A stretch of 64,000 nucleotides of DNA from Streptomyces erythrochromogenes (lineage in GTDB: Bacteria; Actinomycetota; Actinomycetes; Streptomycetales; Streptomycetaceae), in assembly GCF_036170895.1 (NCBI RefSeq), contig NZ_CP108036.1, positions 6,979,501-7,043,500 on the forward strand, written 5' to 3'. Below are positions 1 through 7,900 of this stretch, piece by piece. Position numbers and translations under genes: made by a program. Within the stretch, counting starts at the first letter, position 1; the number at the start of each line of letters is the position of its first letter. The notes under the pieces were generated by a model. That model was given only the letters and a program-made list of their open reading frames with translations, searched no databases and was not told the DNA's origin.

Positions 1-536
1 CGGTCGCCGACGCCGACTACCGCACCCGGTCCGACCACTGGCGCCGCGGTGCGCAGGCCGAGGCCGACCTGCGGGCATGGCGCGAGGGCCGCACCGGCTA
101 TCCCGTCGTCGACGCGGCCATGCGCCAACTCGCCCACGAGGGCTGGATGCCCGGCCGCGGCCGGCTGCTCACCGCCTCGTTCCTGACCAAGACGCTGTAC
201 ATCGACTGGCGCGCCGGAGCCCGCCACTTCCTCGACCTGCTGGTCGACGGGGACGTCGCCAACAACCAGCTCAACTGGCAGTGGATGGCCGGCACCGGCA
301 CCGACAGCCGCCCCAACCGGGTCCTCAACCCCGTGATCCAGGCCAAGCGGTACGACCCGGAGGGCGCCTACGTACGCCGGTGGGTGCCCGAACTCGCCGC
401 ACTGCGGGGCCCGGCGATCCACGAGCCGTGGAAGCTGGCCGGCTCCGAACGCAGCCGGTTCGACGGCTATCCCGATCCGCTGATCGCACTCCCCGAGGGG
501 CTGGCCCGCTTCCGCAGGGCCCGCGGTCAGGACTGA
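1..536 (+). CDS. phr: Deoxyribodipyrimidine photolyase, C-terminal part (5' end outside window)
   Basis: Blue-light, FAD-dependent repair of cyclobutane pyrimidine dimers in the cytoplasm. The reading frame is open from base 3, so the gene starts upstream of the window. About 177 residues of the C-terminal FAD-binding helical domain are visible: the stretch GYPVVDAAMRQL, the motif GWMPGRGRLLTASFLTK, and the highly conserved NQLNWQWMAGTGTD followed by RVLNPVIQAKRYDP, all hallmarks of class I photolyases. The stop at 534-536 overlaps by ten bases the convergent end of the LitR-like gene. Photolyase next to litR/litS is a known arrangement in light-induced actinobacterial clusters, so this gene is probably light-regulated. 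Family assignment is secure; whether it is CPD-specific is inferred. Confidence 0.93.
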   Translation, partial: VADADYRTRSDHWRRGAQAEADLRAWREGRTGYPVVDAAMRQLAHEGWMPGRGRLLTASFLTKTLYIDWRAGARHFLDLLVDGDVANNQLNWQWMAGTGTDSRPNRVLNPVIQAKRYDPEGAYVRRWVPELAALRGPAIHEPWKLAGSERSRFDGYPDPLIALPEGLARFRRARGQD

Positions 537-1573
537 TCCGCGCCGGCGGGCCGTCCCGTATCCGCACCCACACCCGCCGCCGCGTCGCAGAGCCCGCGCA
601 GCAGGGCCAGGGCCTCTCGCAGCCCGTGGGGCCGCAGCGTGCCCGGGGAGAGGGGCTGACCCGCCCAGCCCGGTCCCGCCGTCAGCACGGCCGGCCGGGC
701 GCGGGCGCCCTTGACGCCCCACGCGACCTCGGCGAGGTGCCGGGCCAGCGGGTGGTTCGCGGTGGACCGGGCCTGGGACCACAGGACGACCGCGGCCGGT
801 CCGGTCCGGCGTACGGCCTGGTCGAGGGCCTCGGGCGGCACGGCCGCACCGAACATGAGCGTGGGCAGGCCGAGCCCGGCCAGGCCTGCGGCCAGCGCCT
901 CCAGCGCGAGGGTGTGCTGCTCGCCCGGCACACAGGCGAGCAGGACCGGGGGGACGCCCGTCCTCGCCCCGGAGGCCGGGGGCCCGGCGGCGCGGCGCAG
1001 GGCGCTCGACACGTGCCAGGACAGCAGGTGTTCGACCTCGACGTACCGGTCGCCCGAGGTCTCCCACTTGCGGCCCACGGCGTGCAGGGTCGGCGCCATC
1101 ACCTCCTCCCAGGCGGTGACCAGGCCGTACTGGTCGATCACCGAACCCAGCATCTCGTCCACGGCCCAGGCGTCGAGGCGCACCGCGGCCCGCCCCAGCC
1201 CGCGGCACTCCTGTCGTACGGCGCCCAGCGGCAGGCCGTTGCCCGAACCGGGCCGGCGGGTCGGCCGGGGGAGGGGCTCGGGGCCGACGGGCGCAAGGGC
1301 CGCAACCGCCGGAGCAGGTCGAGTGGCCGGAGCGGGCGCCGGGCCGGCCAGGGCGGCCCGCGCGGCCTCCGCGGGCGGGATCCCCGACGAGGTCAGCCGG
1401 CACATCTCGTGCAGGACGGCGATGTCCCCGGGGGTCCACCGCCGGTGCCGGCCGTCCTCGCGGGCGGCCGGCCCGATGCCGTAGCGCCGGTCCCAGGTGC
1501 GCAGGGTCGTGGGGGCGACCCCCAGCCGGCGGGCCACCGCCCCCGTGGTCAGGCCGTGTGAGGACTGCGTCAT
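527..1573 (-). CDS. litR: MerR-family, cobalamin-binding light-responsive regulator (LitR/CarH type)
   Basis: A 348-residue regulator. Residues about 9-75 form a MerR helix-turn-helix (GAVARRLGVAPTTLRTWDRR, then YGIGPAAR). After a Pro/Ala-rich linker, residues about 135-340 match the CarH/LitR sensory part: a helical cap with a Trp followed by Glu-His (KWETSG, then VEVEHLLSWH) and a Rossmann B12-binding domain with a conserved His in GEQHTLAL. In this family adenosylcobalamin in the dark supports DNA binding, and light destroys the complex. The ATG at 1573 is chosen because the domain begins right after it; the upstream extension is in the promoter. It is divergent from litS, which in Streptomyces coelicolor is its target. 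The spacing Trp-x10-Glu-His is one residue longer than I remember for CarH. Confidence 0.88.
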   Translation of the reverse strand: MTQSSHGLTTGAVARRLGVAPTTLRTWDRRYGIGPAAREDGRHRRWTPGDIAVLHEMCRLTSSGIPPAEAARAALAGPAPAPATRPAPAVAALAPVGPEPLPRPTRRPGSGNGLPLGAVRQECRGLGRAAVRLDAWAVDEMLGSVIDQYGLVTAWEEVMAPTLHAVGRKWETSGDRYVEVEHLLSWHVSSALRRAAGPPASGARTGVPPVLLACVPGEQHTLALEALAAGLAGLGLPTLMFGAAVPPEALDQAVRRTGPAAVVLWSQARSTANHPLARHLAEVAWGVKGARARPAVLTAGPGWAGQPLSPGTLRPHGLREALALLRGLCDAAAGVGADTGRPAGADQS

Positions 1574-1722
1574 GGATCCATGATGCGACGCACAAACGAT
1601 GCGAGTGGTGCCGAAGCGCGCACGGGCCGGAATCTGGAGGGGCTCCCGCCCCGGCACACCACGGGGCGGGGCACCCGTCCGCCGACCGGCCGGTTCGGGT
1701 CCCGGCCCGAGGAGCAGCCGCC
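1574..1722. promoter_or_regulatory. litR-litS divergent promoter region with a direct repeat
   Basis: The 149 bases between the two start codons must hold both promoters. The heptamer GATGCGA occurs twice in the same orientation, at 1582-1588 and 1598-1604, 16 bases apart, just upstream of the litR start. That spacing puts both copies close to the same DNA face, as expected for a regulator binding in tandem. It is a reasonable candidate LitR operator, but the base motif itself was not matched to any published site. Confidence 0.4.
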
Positions 1723-2343
1723 ATGACCGCCGTGAGCGTCACCGCCCAGCCGTCCCCCGGGACCGGGGACCGCCTCCTCGACCACGAGGTCGCCGAGGGG
1801 TTCGTGCGCGGCGACGAGCAGTGCCTGACCGCCGCGTACCGTCGCTGGGGCGGCCTCGTCCACGCCCTGGCGGCCCGCACCCTCGGGGATCCGCGGGAGG
1901 CCGAGGACGTCAGCCAGCAGGTCTTCCTGGCCGCGTGGCGCGGCCGGGCCGGCTACCGCCCGGAGCGCGGGGCCTTCCCCGGATGGCTCGTCGGCATCAC
2001 CCGGCGGAAGATCGCCGACGCGCTCACGGAGCGCACCCGCCGCCTCGACCTGGTCACCGCGGCCGGCGCCGCCCTGCCCCCGCCGGACGAGCCCGCGGAG
2101 GGGACCGAAGCCGTCCTGGACCGGCTGATCGTCACCGGCGAGCTGGCGCGACTGCCCCGCCCGCAGCGGGAGGTGCTGGCCATGGCCTTCTACGGGGACC
2201 TGACCCAGACCCAGATCGCCGAGCGCACCGGCATGCCGCTCGGCACGGTCAAAAGCCACACCCGGCGCGGTCTGCACCGGATGCGCCACCGCTTCGCCGC
2301 CGCGGCCCCCGCCACCGACCCGGCCGGGGCGGGGTACGCGTGA
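1723..2343 (+). CDS. litS: ECF sigma factor of the LitS type
   Basis: A 206-residue extracytoplasmic-function sigma factor. Region 2 lies at about residues 20-90 (DPREAEDVSQQVFLAAW, then GWLVGITRRKIAD) and region 4 at about 130-190, with the helix-turn-helix LTQTQIAERTGMPLGTVKSH. The ATG at 1723 has GAGGAGCAG upstream at 1709-1717. In S. coelicolor LitS directs light-dependent transcription of carotenoid genes; the divergent LitR-like gene and the nearby photolyase support that name here. No crt genes are in this window, so if they exist they lie to the left. Symbol assigned by context; ECF family membership is certain. Confidence 0.85.
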   Translation: MTAVSVTAQPSPGTGDRLLDHEVAEGFVRGDEQCLTAAYRRWGGLVHALAARTLGDPREAEDVSQQVFLAAWRGRAGYRPERGAFPGWLVGITRRKIADALTERTRRLDLVTAAGAALPPPDEPAEGTEAVLDRLIVTGELARLPRPQREVLAMAFYGDLTQTQIAERTGMPLGTVKSHTRRGLHRMRHRFAAAAPATDPAGAGYA

Positions 2344-2396
2344 GCCGTGCCGGGGGTGCGAAAATGGCGGCGATGCGTACGGCGGAGGGAGCAGCG

Positions 2397-3032
2397 GTGG
2401 CGGAGGCGGACGACCGGGTGCCCGGCCCGGCGCCGGTACGGGTGGACGGACGGACCGAGCGCGGACGCCGCACCCGGGACAAGATCGTGGATGCCCTGCT
2501 CGACCTGCTCGACGAGGGCGTCGTGGATTTCCCGGCCGAGCGCGTAGCCGAACGCGCGGGCGTCTCCCGCCGGTTGGTCTTCCACCACTTCGCCGACATG
2601 TCCGAGCTGGTGGACCTGGCCATCACCCGGAGGCTGGAGCAACTGGCCGAGCAGATCAGGCCGTTGCCCGAGACCGGGCCCCGCCGGGTCCGGGTGGCGG
2701 CGCTCGCCGAACAGCGGGCGCGGATCCTGGAGTGGATCACTCCGGCGCGGCTGACGCTGATGCGGATCGACCATCCCTCGCCGCGCATCCAGCAGGTCAC
2801 GGACGAGGCGTTCGCGCACGCCCGGCGCCGTGTCGCCGAGATCTTCGCGGAGGAGCTCGGCCGCCTGGACGGGAGCCGGGCGGCCGAACTCCTCGACGGT
2901 CTGGACGCCGTCACCACGTGGGGTGCCTGGAACCACTGGCGCTCCGGCGGCAAGAGCCCGCAGGAGGCGCGCGCCGCGATGGAGGCCACCGTGCTGAACC
3001 TGCTGGCGGCGGGCGACCACCCGCGCGGCTGA
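2397..3032 (+). CDS. TetR-family transcriptional regulator
   Basis: About 211 residues. The N-terminal helix-turn-helix is clear: RGRRTRDKIVDALLDLLDEG followed by AERVAERAGVSRRLVFHHF. The rest is an all-helical ligand/dimer domain ending in a hydrophobic helix. The GTG at 2397 is preferred because GGAGG lies eight bases upstream; ATG codons at 2364 and 2373 are in frame and could add 8-11 residues. It starts about 50 bases after litS and converges on the LmeA-like/MMPL operon. TetR proteins often control a nearby exporter, and the palindrome at 6115-6133 upstream of the MMPL gene is a plausible target, but this link is inference. Confidence 0.85.
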   Translation: MAEADDRVPGPAPVRVDGRTERGRRTRDKIVDALLDLLDEGVVDFPAERVAERAGVSRRLVFHHFADMSELVDLAITRRLEQLAEQIRPLPETGPRRVRVAALAEQRARILEWITPARLTLMRIDHPSPRIQQVTDEAFAHARRRVAEIFAEELGRLDGSRAAELLDGLDAVTTWGAWNHWRSGGKSPQEARAAMEATVLNLLAAGDHPRG

Positions 3033-3055
3033 CCGCCGGGCCGGACGGCTCCGGA

Positions 3056-3802
3056 TCAGGCCGGGGTGACGTCCTCGGCCCGCGCGGTCAGCGTCACGCC
3101 GTCCGCGCCCACCGACACACCCGAGGGCCGCAGTCCGAGGGGCAGTTCGGGCAGGGTCCGGGTCTGCCGGGCGAGCGCCTGCGCGATCAGGGGGCTGGCC
3201 GGATCCATGGCCCGGCCGGCGACCGAGGCGGCCGTCGGGCGCAGCGAGACGACGCCGTCGTGGAGTTCGACCCCCGCCGTCAGCACCACGGGCGCGCCCA
3301 GCACGCTGCGCCGGATGAGCAGTTGGCCGTTGCCGGCGTCGGAGACCAGGGTACCGCCGTCCGGTCCGTCGCCCAGTGAGGAGTACGGGGCGGTGAAGCG
3401 GGCCGACGCCGAGTCCGCCCGGTAGCCGTCGCCGTCGCGGGAGACGTTGTCGAAGGTGACGTCGGCCTTGACCGGGCTGCCGCGGTCGGTCTTCGCGTCG
3501 GCCCGGACCCGTACCTCGGGGTAGGTCTCGCGGGCGGCCTGGAGGAGGAACGGCAGCCCCTCGATGGAGACGTCCGGACGCCCCGCGAGGTTCGTCTGCC
3601 GCAGGCTGATCCGGTCCGCGAGCCGTTCCTCGGCCAGGTCGCGGGCGACCGAGTCGGTGACGGGCACCGCGAGCAGCAGTACGGCGGCCGCGCCGGCCGC
3701 GATCAGGGCGCGGCGGCGCCGGGGGCCGGCCGGACGGGCGGCGGGCCCGGCCGGACGGCGGCCCGCGGCGCTGCCGGGGCGGGGGGTGGTGCGGGGCAGC
3801 AT
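3056..3802 (-). CDS. LmeA-like (DUF2993) membrane-anchored lipid-binding protein
   Basis: 248 residues. A basic N-terminus rich in Arg, Pro and Gly (residues 1-30) leads into one membrane segment (ALIAAGAAAVLLLAVPV), then a secreted domain with the LmeA/DUF2993 pattern: a repeated beta-rich body with DVSIEGLPFLLQAARETYPE near residue 70. LmeA proteins bind phospholipids and act in cell-envelope glycolipid metabolism in mycobacteria. The start at 3802 lies eight bases past the stop of the MMPL gene, so the two are one transcription unit. A periplasmic-side lipid-binding protein next to an MMPL exporter suggests joint handling of a lipidic substrate. Substrate unknown. Confidence 0.75.
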   Translation of the reverse strand: MLPRTTPRPGSAAGRRPAGPAARPAGPRRRRALIAAGAAAVLLLAVPVTDSVARDLAEERLADRISLRQTNLAGRPDVSIEGLPFLLQAARETYPEVRVRADAKTDRGSPVKADVTFDNVSRDGDGYRADSASARFTAPYSSLGDGPDGGTLVSDAGNGQLLIRRSVLGAPVVLTAGVELHDGVVSLRPTAASVAGRAMDPASPLIAQALARQTRTLPELPLGLRPSGVSVGADGVTLTARAEDVTPA

Positions 3803-3810
3803 GGGGAACC

Positions 3811-6060
3811 TCACCGGGTGGGAAGGGGACTGGTGGCGGTGGTCTCGCCTGCTTCGGGCGCGGGGAGGCCCTCGGGGCCCTCGGCCGGCAGGGTGAGGGA
3901 GCTGCCCTCGATGTCGAGTTCGGGCAGGATCCGGTCGAGGCGGCGGGGCAGCCACCAGCCGCGGTCCCCGAGCAGAGCCATGGTGGTGGGGACGAGCAGG
4001 CCGCGCACGACGGTGACGTCGAGGGCGACGGCCGCGGCGAGCCCGGTGCCGAACATCTTCACCACGGGGTCGTCCGAGAGCAGGTACGCGAGGAAGACGC
4101 TCACCATGATCAGTGCGGCGGAGGTGATGATGCCGCCGGTCGAGGCGAGGCCCGCGACCACCGCCTGCCGGCTGTCCCCGCTCGCCAGCCACTTCTCGCG
4201 CACCGAGGTCAGGAGGAACACCTCGTAGTCCATGGAGAGCCCGAACAGGACGGCGAACATCAGCAGCGGTACGTAGCCGGGCACGGGCACCGGCCCTTCC
4301 AGCCCGATCAGGTGCGCGCCCCAGCCCCACTGGAACACCGCGGTGAGCACCCCGTACGCGGCGGCCACCGACAGCAGGTTCAGCACGGCGGCCTTCAGCG
4401 CGAGGAGTGGTGAGCGGAAGGCCGCCAGGAGCAGCAGTCCGGCCACGAGCACCACGGTCCCGATCACGGCGGGCAGCCGGTCCGCGAGGCGGTCGTTGAG
4501 GTCGGTGACCGCGGCCGCGGCCCCGCCGACGTGGGCGCTTCCCGCGCCGTCGGCGGTGGCCGCCGGCAGGGTGTCCGCGCGCAGGGTGTCGACCAGCCGG
4601 GCGGTCGCGGGGTCGCCGGGGGCGGTCGCGGGCGTGACCTGCCAGCGGACGGTGCGGCCGTCCGCGGTGAGCTGGGCCGGGCTCACCGAGGCCACGCCGG
4701 GGGTGGCGGCCAGGGCGGTGGAGACCTTGGCGACGCGGGCGTCCTGCGGGCCTTCGGCGGGCGTCGCCAGGGCGTCGGTCACCTGGAGGGGGCCGTTGAC
4801 GCCGGGCCCGAACGCGTCCGAGAGCTGCTCGTAGGCGGTGCGGCTGGCCGAGCCGACGGGCTTGTCGCCGGCGTCGAGCTGCCCGAACGACAGCTGGGTG
4901 GCGGGGGCGGCGAGCAGCAGGAGCAGGGCGAGGCCGGCGAGCAGGTGGCGCCGGGGGCGGGTGGTGACGCGCTCGGCGATCCGCTGCCAGCCGCGGCCCG
5001 CGGGGGCGGGCGTGTCCGTCCCGTCCTGCGCGGTGGCGCCCTCCTCCCGGGCGGCACCGAGGAACCGGGCCAGCAGGCTCAGCAGGGCGGGCAGCAGGGT
5101 CAGGGTCGCGGCCACGGCGACGAGCACCGCGACCGCGGGCGCCAGCGCCAGGGCGCGCAGCAGCGGCAGCCCGCCCAGCGCGAGCCCGGCCAGCGCGGCG
5201 ATCACGGCGCATCCGGCGAAGGCGGAGGCCTTCCCGGCGGTGGCCGTGGCCAGGGCGGCGGCCTCGGCGGCCGGCACGCCCCGGCCGCGGAACTCCCGGA
5301 ACCGGGTGAGGCAGAACAGCGTGTAGTCGATTCCCACGCCGAGGCCGATCATCGCGGCGATGGTGGTGCCGGAGGACGGCATGTCCATGAGGTGTCCGGC
5401 CAGGCCGATGGCGGCCAGCGACGCGATCAGGCCGGTCACGCCGATGACCAGGGGGAGCCCGGCCGCGGCCGCCTTCCGGAAGCCGATGAAGAGGATCACT
5501 GCGGCGGCTGCGAGCCCGATGAGCTCGCTGTGCCCGGTGTCCGGCCGGTCCACGGCGGCCGCCAGGTCGCCGCCCGGGGTGACCTCGATGCCGGCCGCCG
5601 CGGCCGACCCGGCAGCGTCGGTGATCTGCTCCGACAGTCCGGGGGTGATGTCGCGGCCGGTGACGTCGAGGCCGACGGAGAGGTAGGCCGTGTGCCCGTC
5701 CCTGCTCATCGCGGCGGCGCCGGCCCGTTCGTAGGGCGAGGTGACGCTCACGACGTGCGGCACCTCGGCGATGGCCCGGGCGCTGCGCTCGACGGCGTCC
5801 CGGGCGCTCTCGCCGGTCAGGGCCGGGCCGTCGGGTCCGGTGTGCAGGACGAGCGGCTGGTTGCCGGACGCGGGGCCGGGGAAGGCCGTCGCCGCCGTGT
5901 CGAGGGCGGCCTGGCTGTCACTGCCCGGGATGGTCACCGCCTCGCTGGTCACGCGGCCGTACGCCATGACGGCGCCGCCGAGCACGAGGAGCAGCAACAG
6001 CCAGGCCCCGATCACCCGTCTCGGCCGACGGGCGCACCAGCGCCCCATCGTCAGGAACAT
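3811..6060 (-). CDS. MMPL-family RND transporter
   Basis: 749 residues, normal for actinobacterial MMPL proteins. It has the two-fold layout of one membrane helix, a soluble loop, then five to six helices, repeated: helix near residue 15-35 (VIGAWLLLLLVLGGAVMAYG), a loop, then the conserved GLGVGIDYTLFCLTRFRE, and in the second half FGLSMDYEVFLLTSVRE. The paired Asp-Tyr motifs are the proton-relay signature of this family. The ATG at 6060 has GGAGGG six bases upstream; a longer start at 6096 would extend into the promoter. It likely exports a lipid, siderophore or drug. The 19-base palindrome at 6115-6133 probably controls it. Confidence 0.9.
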   Translation of the reverse strand: MFLTMGRWCARRPRRVIGAWLLLLLVLGGAVMAYGRVTSEAVTIPGSDSQAALDTAATAFPGPASGNQPLVLHTGPDGPALTGESARDAVERSARAIAEVPHVVSVTSPYERAGAAAMSRDGHTAYLSVGLDVTGRDITPGLSEQITDAAGSAAAAGIEVTPGGDLAAAVDRPDTGHSELIGLAAAAVILFIGFRKAAAAGLPLVIGVTGLIASLAAIGLAGHLMDMPSSGTTIAAMIGLGVGIDYTLFCLTRFREFRGRGVPAAEAAALATATAGKASAFAGCAVIAALAGLALGGLPLLRALALAPAVAVLVAVAATLTLLPALLSLLARFLGAAREEGATAQDGTDTPAPAGRGWQRIAERVTTRPRRHLLAGLALLLLLAAPATQLSFGQLDAGDKPVGSASRTAYEQLSDAFGPGVNGPLQVTDALATPAEGPQDARVAKVSTALAATPGVASVSPAQLTADGRTVRWQVTPATAPGDPATARLVDTLRADTLPAATADGAGSAHVGGAAAAVTDLNDRLADRLPAVIGTVVLVAGLLLLAAFRSPLLALKAAVLNLLSVAAAYGVLTAVFQWGWGAHLIGLEGPVPVPGYVPLLMFAVLFGLSMDYEVFLLTSVREKWLASGDSRQAVVAGLASTGGIITSAALIMVSVFLAYLLSDDPVVKMFGTGLAAAVALDVTVVRGLLVPTTMALLGDRGWWLPRRLDRILPELDIEGSSLTLPAEGPEGLPAPEAGETTATSPLPTR

Positions 6061-6114
6061 CCGGGCCCTCCATGATCCGATGACAATATATTGCACTCAT
6101 CGTGCAGCTTTACG

Positions 6115-6133
6115 CTTGCACTCCGAGTGCAAG
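6115..6133. promoter_or_regulatory. Perfect palindromic operator upstream of the MMPL operon
   Basis: CTTGCACTCCGAGTGCAAG has nine-base perfect arms around one central base. A partial second copy (TTGCACTCATCGTGCA) lies at 6091-6106. Both sit between the aminopeptidase stop and the MMPL start, in unusually AT-rich DNA (ATATATT at 6086-6092). The length and symmetry suit a TetR-type dimer. The regulator at 2397-3032 is the nearest candidate. Confidence 0.65.
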
Positions 6134-6137
6134 AATG

Positions 6138-7814
6138 TCAATCGGAGGAGGAGAAGGAGGAGGAAGAAGAAGGAGAAGCGGTGCTGCAGGTCCGGTCCTC
6201 CTTCGGCAGCTTCCCGGTAGCCAGGTAGGCGTTGACCTCGCCGTCGACGCAGCCGTTGCCGTACTCGCCGTACAGCCCGTGCCGGTTGGCGTTCTCCACG
6301 GTGATCAGCTTCGAGCTGGGCAGCAGCTCGTGGAGCCCGGCGCTGCTGCGGTACGTGGTGCGGGGATCCCCGGTGGCCGCGACGATCAGCACGGCTGCGT
6401 CCCGGCGGACCCGGGTGAGCTCCTCGCGCGGCCGGTCCCAGAAGGCACACGGGTTGATGTTGTTGGTGAGCGGCCCGAACAGCGGGTGCGCGGCCCGGCT
6501 GCGCTCGATGTCGCGCCAGTAGACCTCGGGATCGCGCGGGGCGCCGACGTCCCCGCAGATGATCGCCGCCTGGACGCCGCCCGTCGCCGCCTGCTCGCCG
6601 GTCAGGGCGTACCGCAGCAGTTGGGCGAAGTCCGGCGACAGCGGCGCGGGCCGGCCCTGCGCCGCCTTCGCCAGCGCCGACACCTGCTCGGCGAGGGCGG
6701 TCCGCGCCTTGTCGGTGTCGTCCGCGATCCCCATGAAGAGGATCAGCGGGACCTGGGTGTCGTCGAGCCGGAAGACCTCGGGGGCGGCGCCGACGGTCAG
6801 CGTTCCCCGTGCCGACGCCGCGACGATCCCCTCGACGGTGGCGAGGACCTCGGCGCGGGTGCGGCCCAGTCCGTGGGCGTCGTGGCGGCCCGCGGCCCAG
6901 GCGGCCCAGTCCGAGAGCGCCCGTTCGTTCTCGGGCTCGGCGCCCTGCATCAGCCGGGCCTTGTAGTCGCCCGGGGCGACGGCCCCGTCGAGGACGACCC
7001 GGTCGTAGCGGCCGGGGAACATCTGGGTGTAGACCGTGCCCAGGTAGGTGCCGTAGGAGTAGCCCAGGTAGGAGATCTTCCGTTCGCCGAGCGCGCCGCG
7101 GATGACGTCCATGTCGCGGGCGGTGTTGCGGGTGCTGATGTGCGCCAGCACCGAGGCGCCCGCGGCGCGGCACTTGTCGGCCAGGTCCTTTTGGAGGGCG
7201 ACCTGCCGGTCGAAGCCGGCCCGGCCGGAGCCTGCCGAGAGCCACGCCGTGCCGACCGGCCAGCCGCAGTCCAGCGGGGTGCTGCGGCCGACGAAACGCG
7301 GGTCGAAGCCGACGATGTCGTAGCGCGTGCCGACCTGCTTCATCGCCTTGCGGATGTGCGGCGGGGACTCGACGGCGGTGCCGCCGGGCCCGCCGTTGTT
7401 GAGGAGGACGGCGCCTATGCGCCGGCGGGTGTCGGTGGCCTTGAGCCGGGAGACCGCGACGGTGATCGTGCGGCCGCGGGGGTCGGCGTAGTCCAGCGGG
7501 ACGGTCACGTCGGCGCAGCTCACGCCGGCCCGGTCCAGGTCGCGGCCCGCCGTGTCGTCCGGGCCCTTCACGCAGCTCCCCCAGGCGAGGCGCTGGCGGT
7601 GGTAGCGGTCGAGTCCGTCCCCGGCGCCCTGCGCGGGGGCGGCCGCCGCTGCCGGAGCGGGCGGCGCCGCCGCGTACGCCGCCGGGACGCAGGCGGCCAC
7701 CACGGTCGCGGCCAGGGCCGGCGCGACCGCGTACCACCGGCCCCGCCCGCGCCGCCGCCCCGCTCCTAAGGGCCCGCTCTTCCCGCCGTGTTGTCCATGT
7801 GCCATGTGAGTCAT
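6138..7814 (-). CDS. Secreted tripeptidyl aminopeptidase (SlpD/SlpE-like alpha/beta hydrolase)
   Basis: 558 residues. An Arg-rich N-terminus and hydrophobic stretch (VAPALAATVVAACVPAAYAA) form a signal peptide. The hydrolase fold shows the oxyanion motif LNNGGPGG, the Arg-containing GFDPRFVGRS, and the nucleophile elbow GYSYGTYLG. The C-terminal TAP-like lid ends with a Cys, as in the Streptomyces Slp/Tap peptidases that clip tripeptides from secreted protein N-termini. After that Cys the protein continues for an odd low-complexity tail of mostly Ser (SPSSSSSFSSSD) encoded by a purine-rich DNA run, not found in typical members. Start codon uncertain between 7814 and 7805; no strong ribosome site is visible. 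Confidence 0.88.
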   Translation of the reverse strand: MTHMAHGQHGGKSGPLGAGRRRGRGRWYAVAPALAATVVAACVPAAYAAAPPAPAAAAAPAQGAGDGLDRYHRQRLAWGSCVKGPDDTAGRDLDRAGVSCADVTVPLDYADPRGRTITVAVSRLKATDTRRRIGAVLLNNGGPGGTAVESPPHIRKAMKQVGTRYDIVGFDPRFVGRSTPLDCGWPVGTAWLSAGSGRAGFDRQVALQKDLADKCRAAGASVLAHISTRNTARDMDVIRGALGERKISYLGYSYGTYLGTVYTQMFPGRYDRVVLDGAVAPGDYKARLMQGAEPENERALSDWAAWAAGRHDAHGLGRTRAEVLATVEGIVAASARGTLTVGAAPEVFRLDDTQVPLILFMGIADDTDKARTALAEQVSALAKAAQGRPAPLSPDFAQLLRYALTGEQAATGGVQAAIICGDVGAPRDPEVYWRDIERSRAAHPLFGPLTNNINPCAFWDRPREELTRVRRDAAVLIVAATGDPRTTYRSSAGLHELLPSSKLITVENANRHGLYGEYGNGCVDGEVNAYLATGKLPKEDRTCSTASPSSSSSFSSSD

Positions 7815-7900
7815 ACACGTGGACGTTAGGGGCGGGGGAGGCGTCCCCTCACTACGGCTGTCCCCCGAACCGGAGTACGGCTGTCCCCACCGCCCGCCCG

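Noticed and set aside
77..1561. 494-residue plus-strand frame opposite litR
   Set aside because: Arg/Gly-rich antisense shadow of the photolyase and litR genes, a usual artefact at this GC content.
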